Positions 15,621-19,460 of a stretch of 19,460 nucleotides of DNA are shown one piece after another. The notes under the pieces were generated by a model, which saw only the letters and a list, made by a program, of their open reading frames with translations, was not told the DNA's origin and ran no database searches. Source of the DNA: Candidatus Methanoplasma reticulitermitis (GTDB taxonomy: Archaea > Thermoplasmatota > Thermoplasmata > Methanomassiliicoccales > Methanomethylophilaceae). The first letter of the stretch is position 1, and each line of letters opens with the position of its first letter. The stretch covers positions 1 through 19,460 of the forward strand of contig JAITTK010000086.1 of the NCBI GenBank assembly GCA_031287135.1, read 5' to 3'. Position numbers and translations under genes: made by a program.

Positions 15621-16400
15621 TCATTCACCGTATCGTCTTACGCGCTGCTGGTATGACCTTATCGCCCTCAGCAGGTCTATGTACCTGAATCCCGGCCAAT
15701 AGACGTCCGAGAAGTAGAGCTCGGAATACGCCAGCTGCCACAGCAGGAAATTGGATATCCTTATCTCCCCGGACGTCCTGAGGACCAGGTCGGGGTCGGG
15801 TATGTCCGAAGTATACAGGTGCTCGGAGAACAGTTCCTCGGATATGTCGTCCAGTTCCAGTTCATGATCCGCCACCTTCCGCGCGATGTTCCTGACCGCC
15901 GAGACTATCTCCTGCCTGCTCCCGTATGCCATGGCGACATTGAAATTGAATTCCGTATACGATGACGTCCTTTCATCCGCATACTTTATCGCTTCCTTAA
16001 CACTCTCCGGAAGGGTGGAGCGGTCGCCGAATACCCGGATCCTCACCCTCTTCTCGTGGATCTTCCTGTTATCCGCCATCCTGTAGAGTGCGGCCTCCGA
16101 CAGTTTCATGATGAAATCCACCTCGTCCTTGTCCCTTTTGAAGTTCTCTGTCGAGAACGCATAAACCGTGACATGGGGGATGTTCAGTTCCAGACACCAT
16201 TCCAGCATCTCCTCGATCTTCTCCTCCCCCCGTCGGTGGCCCTCGTTGCTGTCACCGTCCAGGAGTTCGGCGGCATATCTCCTGTTGCCGTCCATGATCA
16301 TCGCGATGTGCTTCGGCATCGGCCCTTCGAGGATCTTCCTCGTCAGGTCCCGCTCGTATTTCGAGTATGCTGTTCTCGAGAGGAGTCTGGGGAATCTCAT
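15621..16400 (-). CDS. uppS: Cis-prenyltransferase (isoprenyl diphosphate synthase, UppS family)
   Basis: Extends an allylic diphosphate with cis isoprene units to make the long-chain lipid carrier (dolichyl type in archaea) used for glycan transfer. The 259 residues contain the catalytic H-I-A-M-I-M-D-G-N-R-R motif with Asp37, G-H-R-R-G (54-58), Y-A-F-S-T-E-N-F, and the C-terminal L-R-T-S-G-E-x-R-x-S-N-F-L-L-W-Q, all diagnostic of the family. ATG 16400 was chosen over GTG 16403: AGGTGAT, containing the stop of the preceding gene, is directly upstream at suitable spacing. Archaeal members typically start from geranylgeranyl diphosphate, which the synthase at the left of the window could supply. 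Confidence 0.93.
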   Translation of the reverse strand: MRFPRLLSRTAYSKYERDLTRKILEGPMPKHIAMIMDGNRRYAAELLDGDSNEGHRRGEEKIEEMLEWCLELNIPHVTVYAFSTENFKRDKDEVDFIMKLSEAALYRMADNRKIHEKRVRIRVFGDRSTLPESVKEAIKYADERTSSYTEFNFNVAMAYGSRQEIVSAVRNIARKVADHELELDDISEELFSEHLYTSDIPDPDLVLRTSGEIRISNFLLWQLAYSELYFSDVYWPGFRYIDLLRAIRSYQQRVRRYGE

Positions 16401-16404
16401 CACA

Positions 16405-17355
16405 TCACCTGAAATCCTCAGGTATCCCCGCGGCCTCCCCTCCCATGTCGAAGCATCCCACTGCGGCGACGGCGCCTATGACGCCTTTCATGCCCGTTAT
16501 GCTTATGATCTGCACCCCGTTCTCCTCCGCCGCCCTGACGGCCTCTTCCTCGTCCAGGATTTCCGTCTTCGCCCTGACGCCGAAATCCACCAGATCGTCC
16601 GGAATGCTCAGGCCTTTGAAAACCGTCATCACGGCATCCTCGGAATAGGATTCGGCTCTGATGAAGTCTCTGCAGTACTCTATCAGCGCCGGGATGTCCT
16701 CCTCCCTGACGGCGAAAGACGCGGCGGTGGAACAGCAGTTCGTCGTCTTGTTCGGAACCTCCGGATTCAGCTGGATTATCCTGTGATCGATGAAACTGCC
16801 GACGGGGCAGCTGTTGCCCATCTTAAGGGTCGCGACCCATGACGCGCCTTTCTCCTTTGTGTCCGTGTCATCCACGCCGATGATCACACGGACCGTTTTC
16901 GGCGTTATGATGTCCACATGGGCGACATGCGCCCCGCCGATCTTGAAATCGTCCGGGTATTCCGTCTGTATGACGTCGGGGCACTGTGCGATGCATGCCC
17001 CTATGCCTATGGTGGCCCCGGCTATGCCGTACCACGTGGTCCTCACCCTGTCCCCCTCCACCTTGAGGGCGGACAGCCCCTGTCCCCCGACATGTTTGGA
17101 CACGGGGCCGAAATTGAGTTCCCTTTCCCCGATTATCGTATCCATTATGAGCGTGTGGCCTTCCACCCGTATGTTCTCTATCACGCCGCCGGACCTCTTG
17201 CGGTTGACGACATCCCACTCGCCCGGTCCCCGCGATACGCACTTCTCGACTATCTGCGCGATCCCTTTCTCCTCATCCACCATGGTCAGGAATCCTTTGC
17301 AGAAAAGCTGACCGTACTTATGCCTGACCTCGTCGGGTTTGAGTATAAAGACCAT
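16405..17355 (-). CDS. Methanogenesis marker protein 11
   Basis: Protein of unknown biochemical role restricted to methanogens as far as I recall. In this 316-residue form, the central motif I-I-G-V-D-D-T-D-T-K-E-K-G (acidic residues at 162-165) resembles the ATP-binding DDTD motif of tRNA(Ile2) agmatidine synthetase TiaS. But it lies in the middle rather than at the N-terminus, and the TiaS C-terminal OB-fold and zinc ribbon are missing, so a TiaS call is rejected. A Cys-rich T-N-C-C-S-T site follows at about 205-210, with Cys122 and Cys127 in G-A-C-I-A-Q-C-P earlier in the chain. ATG 17355 was chosen over GTG 17361 because GAGGAG lies 5 bases upstream. It sits between kptA and uppS in the folD operon. 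The marker-11 name rests on recollection of the family pattern. Confidence 0.75.
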   Translation of the reverse strand: MVFILKPDEVRHKYGQLFCKGFLTMVDEEKGIAQIVEKCVSRGPGEWDVVNRKRSGGVIENIRVEGHTLIMDTIIGERELNFGPVSKHVGGQGLSALKVEGDRVRTTWYGIAGATIGIGACIAQCPDVIQTEYPDDFKIGGAHVAHVDIITPKTVRVIIGVDDTDTKEKGASWVATLKMGNSCPVGSFIDHRIIQLNPEVPNKTTNCCSTAASFAVREEDIPALIEYCRDFIRAESYSEDAVMTVFKGLSIPDDLVDFGVRAKTEILDEEEAVRAAEENGVQIISITGMKGVIGAVAAVGCFDMGGEAAGIPEDFR

Positions 17356-17357
17356 GG

Positions 17358-18026
17358 TCACTCCTCGGGGTCTTCTTCATCTCCGTCTTCTTCTTCGGGG
17401 GCGTCTGCCACCGACAGGAACTCGGACGGGACCTGATCGCAGAGATAGACCGTTTTCGCGGCCTTTCCTATCTCTATCCCCGCGTCGATGCACCCTGATG
17501 TGTCGATTGCCAATATTATAGGGTCTTCGATTCTCACCGATCCCGCCTTAACCGCATCGCCGTATGAATTGGAAAGGTGCACCATGGCCCTGTCCGAGGG
17601 GAAAAGCCCATCGTCGAGTATGCCTTTGCATTCTTCCTCGGCAATAGGATAGTACAGCGTCTCGGGGATGTTGTCCACCGGGAGCCTGAGACTGAGTTCT
17701 ATCGTATGGCCGTACGTTGCCCTCACATCGGACCCGGATATCTGGTATCTGCCTTTCGGATCGGTCTCGACCATGGCCTCGATGTGGTGCGTCCTGAGCC
17801 ATTTCATCTTGGGATTCTTTGCTTTCATGACGGCGACGATGTCCCTCATGTCCACGAAACCCTGTTCGTCCATCTCCAGTTCGAACTTCCCGTGCCTGAG
17901 GATGCCGGCCATCGTTCTGCCCAGCTTCTCCAGCTCGTAGTCGCTCATCAGGAATTTCCCCTCCTCCCCGCATATGGGACAATATTCGTCACGGAAATAA
18001 CCGTGGTCCTCGCACTCCCTCATCAT
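17358..18026 (-). CDS. kptA: RNA 2'-phosphotransferase (KptA/Tpt1 family)
   Basis: Transfers an internal RNA 2'-phosphate to NAD+, giving ADP-ribose 1'',2''-cyclic phosphate; in eukaryotes this finishes tRNA splicing. The 222-residue product is the archaeal form: an N-terminal zinc-ribbon-like site (Cys5, His8, Cys16, Cys19), the L-R-H pair (Arg44-His45), D-P-K-G-R-Y-Q-I (Arg93), V-R-A-T-Y-G-H-T (101-108) and S-D-R-x-x-V-H-L-S (Arg146, His150). The HGT triplet of bacterial and yeast forms is Tyr-Tyr-Pro here (125-127), which I recall as normal in archaeal members. An acidic tail ends the protein. ATG 18026 follows AGGTGAT by 4 bases; that site contains the folD stop. A GTG at 18035 and ATG at 18023 are alternatives. 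Confidence 0.9.
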   Translation of the reverse strand: MMRECEDHGYFRDEYCPICGEEGKFLMSDYELEKLGRTMAGILRHGKFELEMDEQGFVDMRDIVAVMKAKNPKMKWLRTHHIEAMVETDPKGRYQISGSDVRATYGHTIELSLRLPVDNIPETLYYPIAEEECKGILDDGLFPSDRAMVHLSNSYGDAVKAGSVRIEDPIILAIDTSGCIDAGIEIGKAAKTVYLCDQVPSEFLSVADAPEEEDGDEEDPEE

Positions 18027-18031
18027 CTGAA

Positions 18032-18922
18032 TCACCTTGAAACGGCGGCTCTTTCGGCGGCCGCCACCGTGTTAGCCATTAGCATGCAAATAGTCATCGG
18101 GCCCACTCCTCCGGGGACCGGGGAGATGGCGGATGTTTTTCCCTTTACGCTGTCGAAATCCACATCCCCCACCAGCTTAGACCCCTTCGGCGAGTCGGGA
18201 TCGTCGATCCTGTTGGTGCCGACATCTATCACAACCGCCCCCTCTTTCACCATATCAGCGGTAATGAAATTCGGTCTTCCCATGGCGACTATCAGGATAT
18301 CTGCCTGTTTAGTTATCGACGGCAGGTCCTTAGTCCTCGAATGGACGACCGTGACCGTGGAATCCGCCCCGATCCCTCTCTGCATCATCATTGCCGCCAT
18401 CGGTTTGCCCACTATGTTGCTCCTTCCGACCACGACGACGTGTTTTCCGTCCGTGTCTACACCCGAACGCACGAGCATCTGCTGGACTCCGGCCGGGGTC
18501 GCGGGCAGGAAATCGGGTTCGCCGATGAGCATCTTGCCCACGTTCACCGGATGGAAGCAGTCGACGTCTTTCCTTGGGTCTATGGCGTTTATAATGATTT
18601 TCTCATCGATGTGCGGGGGGAGGGGCAGCTGTATCAGGAACCCATGCACGGCCCTGTCGCCGTTGAGCTCTCTGACCTTCTCCAAAAGTCCTTCCTGGGT
18701 TGTTTCCTCCGGGAGGATCACCGTAACCGAATGCATGCCGAGCTCTTCGCATTTCCTGCCTTTCATCCTCACGTAGACCTCGGATGCGGGATCGTTTCCG
18801 ACGAGTACGACGGCCAGGCCCGGCACGGTCCCGCCGTTCTTCAGAGTCTGTATCCTGACACTCAGTTCAGAATATATGCTGTTCGAGATATCCTTTCCGA
18901 GGATGAGACTGGTACCTGTCAT
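18032..18922 (-). CDS. folD: Bifunctional methylene-tetrahydrofolate dehydrogenase / methenyl-tetrahydrofolate cyclohydrolase
   Basis: Interconverts methylene-, methenyl- and 10-formyl-tetrahydrofolate, supplying C1 units for purines and other biosynthesis. The 296 residues carry the catalytic Y-V-R-M-K (Tyr50, Lys54), Q-L-P-L-P (98-102), D-P-R-K-D-V-D (115-121), the nucleotide-binding V-V-G-R-S-N-I-V-G-K-P (164-174) and P-G-G-V-G-P-M-T (270-277). The length is normal. In methanogens that lack the methyl-H4MPT branch, as known for Methanomassiliicoccales, folate enzymes take over biosynthetic C1 supply. It is the first gene of the minus-strand operon folD-kptA-marker 11-uppS-radical SAM. No Shine-Dalgarno sequence precedes ATG 18922, and a TATA-like box about 29 bases upstream suggests a nearly leaderless transcript. 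Confidence 0.96.
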   Translation of the reverse strand: MTGTSLILGKDISNSIYSELSVRIQTLKNGGTVPGLAVVLVGNDPASEVYVRMKGRKCEELGMHSVTVILPEETTQEGLLEKVRELNGDRAVHGFLIQLPLPPHIDEKIIINAIDPRKDVDCFHPVNVGKMLIGEPDFLPATPAGVQQMLVRSGVDTDGKHVVVVGRSNIVGKPMAAMMMQRGIGADSTVTVVHSRTKDLPSITKQADILIVAMGRPNFITADMVKEGAVVIDVGTNRIDDPDSPKGSKLVGDVDFDSVKGKTSAISPVPGGVGPMTICMLMANTVAAAERAAVSR

Positions 18923-18946
18923 CGCAGAGGACTTGTAGTACTCTCT

Positions 18947-18956
18947 GTTATATTAT
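18947..18956 (-). promoter_or_regulatory. TATA-like box of the folD operon
   Basis: The minus strand reads ATAATATAAC, preceded by AGGG. The expected start about 25 bases downstream is near 18926, only a few bases before the folD ATG at 18922, matching the lack of a ribosome binding site there. Confidence 0.5.
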
Positions 18957-19222
18957 CCCTACCGTCGGGACGAGGCCGGATCCAACACGTGGCGGTCCCG
19001 GATAACGTTGCCGGACAGATATACGGTTTGCGATATTCGAAAACCGATATTAATTACTAAATATCACTTAAGTGCCTGTAATTATCAGACAAAAACAACC
19101 GCATCCATCAGGGGAAAGGATTGCGCTGCGATACAGCAAACGATTCGGCATGTGAGTGCTGACGGGCAGGAGGGAACCCCGGCGAATGGATGTAACGGCG
19201 AGACCGAATAGAAGATGAAAAC
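18957..19222. other. Intergenic region right of folD
   Basis: About 270 bases without a recognised gene. It has an AT-rich stretch at 19031-19065 with two CGATAT copies (19031 and 19045), followed by the perfect palindrome CACTTAAGTG (19065-19074), a plausible promoter/operator for the plus-strand gene at 19223. A GGAGGG at 19169-19174 precedes a tiny frame (ATG 19186, ten codons). No tRNA or known RNA signature was seen. Confidence 0.4.
19065..19074. promoter_or_regulatory. Palindrome CACTTAAGTG
   Basis: A perfect 10-base palindrome next to an AT-rich box between the divergent folD operon and the right-edge gene. It could be an operator half-site pair. No regulator is identified. Confidence 0.3.
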
Positions 19223-19460
19223 ATGGGCAGGAGAGTTCAGAAGAGTGATGATGAACGTAACGTAACCATGACGGAGTCGCAGATTCGACAGCTCAACGCA
19301 CTGATGGCACTGAGCGCATATGCCCATGATCAGGCGGATATCACAAACAAGATTCTGGAATCACCCGCATCTTTCGGAGCGCACGGGGAAGAGATCATTC
19401 CATTGGTCGAAGAGCTGTTCGATATCTTCAGCGAATTGAGGTCATACTGCAACTGTGTGC
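19223..19460 (+). CDS. Unrecognised protein, N-terminal part (runs off window)
   Basis: An open frame from ATG 19223 reaches the window edge without a stop (79 codons seen). I do not recognise it. The visible part has a charged, probably disordered start (Arg, Lys, Asp, Glu in the first 13 residues), then amphipathic helices with a Q-L-N-A-L-M-A-L-S-A-Y-A stretch (23-34) and E-E-I-I-P-L-V-E-E-L-F-D-I-F (57-70), ending near Cys76 and Cys78. There is no membrane segment or signal peptide. The frame is open upstream only to 19196, so this ATG or Met16 (19268) is the start; no clear ribosome site precedes either. If its promoter is the AT-rich element near 19050, the leader would be over 100 bases. 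Coding status is likely but unproven. Confidence 0.5.
   Translation, partial: MGRRVQKSDDERNVTMTESQIRQLNALMALSAYAHDQADITNKILESPASFGAHGEEIIPLVEELFDIFSELRSYCNCV

Noticed and set aside
16405..17355. tRNA(Ile2) agmatidine synthetase (TiaS)
   Set aside because: The DDTD motif is central rather than N-terminal, and the OB-fold and zinc-ribbon C-terminus of TiaS is absent.
17358..18026. KptA as a degenerate enzyme because the HGT motif is Tyr-Tyr-Pro
   Set aside because: Arg-His, the later arginines and the zinc site are intact, and this change is, as I recall, usual for archaeal KptA.
18957..19222. tRNA, C/D-box or other small RNA gene
   Set aside because: No T-loop motif, paired C and D boxes, or closing stem could be found; only AT-rich and palindromic elements are present.
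1..19460. Mobile elements, CRISPR arrays or defence systems
   Set aside because: No transposase, integrase, cas-like gene, direct-repeat array or terminal inverted repeats were seen; both large blocks are core metabolic operons.

Overview
The window reads as a methanogenic archaeon of the Thermoplasmata, most likely order Methanomassiliicoccales (inference). The evidence is a complete fpoA-N-type membrane complex without FpoF, a methanogenesis marker protein, archaeal isoprenoid enzymes, an archaeal-type KptA, a Thermoplasma-type B12/radical SAM protein, TATA-box promoters and moderately high G+C. None of the 20 complete genes ends in TAG (16 TGA, 4 TAA), which fits a lineage that reads UAG as pyrrolysine.

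Layout. Positions 92-2156 (minus) hold a prenyl diphosphate synthase followed by a geranylgeranyl reductase. Positions 2157-2515 are a gene-poor gap with a strong hairpin, an AT-rich promoter-like box and two inverted repeats. Positions 2516-12966 (minus) are one compact operon, fpoA-B-C-D-H-I-J1-J2-K-L-M-N, whose genes overlap or lie a few bases apart. It encodes a proton-pumping complex related to complex I, with a connecting module (A,B,C,D,H,I) and a membrane arm (J,K,L,M,N). No fpoF or fpoO is seen. proC is the only complete plus-strand gene (13070-13873) and diverges from fpoA across about 100 bp containing a palindromic TATA box. Positions 13895-18922 (minus) are a second compact operon: folD, kptA, methanogenesis marker 11, uppS and a B12-binding radical SAM protein. 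The right edge carries the start of an unrecognised plus-strand gene.

How the genes fit together. The Fpo-like complex would take electrons from a soluble donor (ferredoxin or a heterodisulfide-reductase-type partner, not F420H2 through FpoF), pass them through the FpoI and FpoB clusters to a membrane carrier, and pump ions. The most unusual part is FpoI: it has four cysteine-rich [4Fe-4S] motifs instead of two, so a ferredoxin-like domain is fused at its C-terminus, where it could serve as the missing electron entry. The prenyl synthase and reductase next to the complex make or saturate isoprenoid chains for archaeol lipids and possibly a phenazine-like carrier. FolD supplies folate-linked C1 units. 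Within the operons, stop codons are repeatedly embedded in the Shine-Dalgarno sequence of the next gene, suggesting coupled translation.
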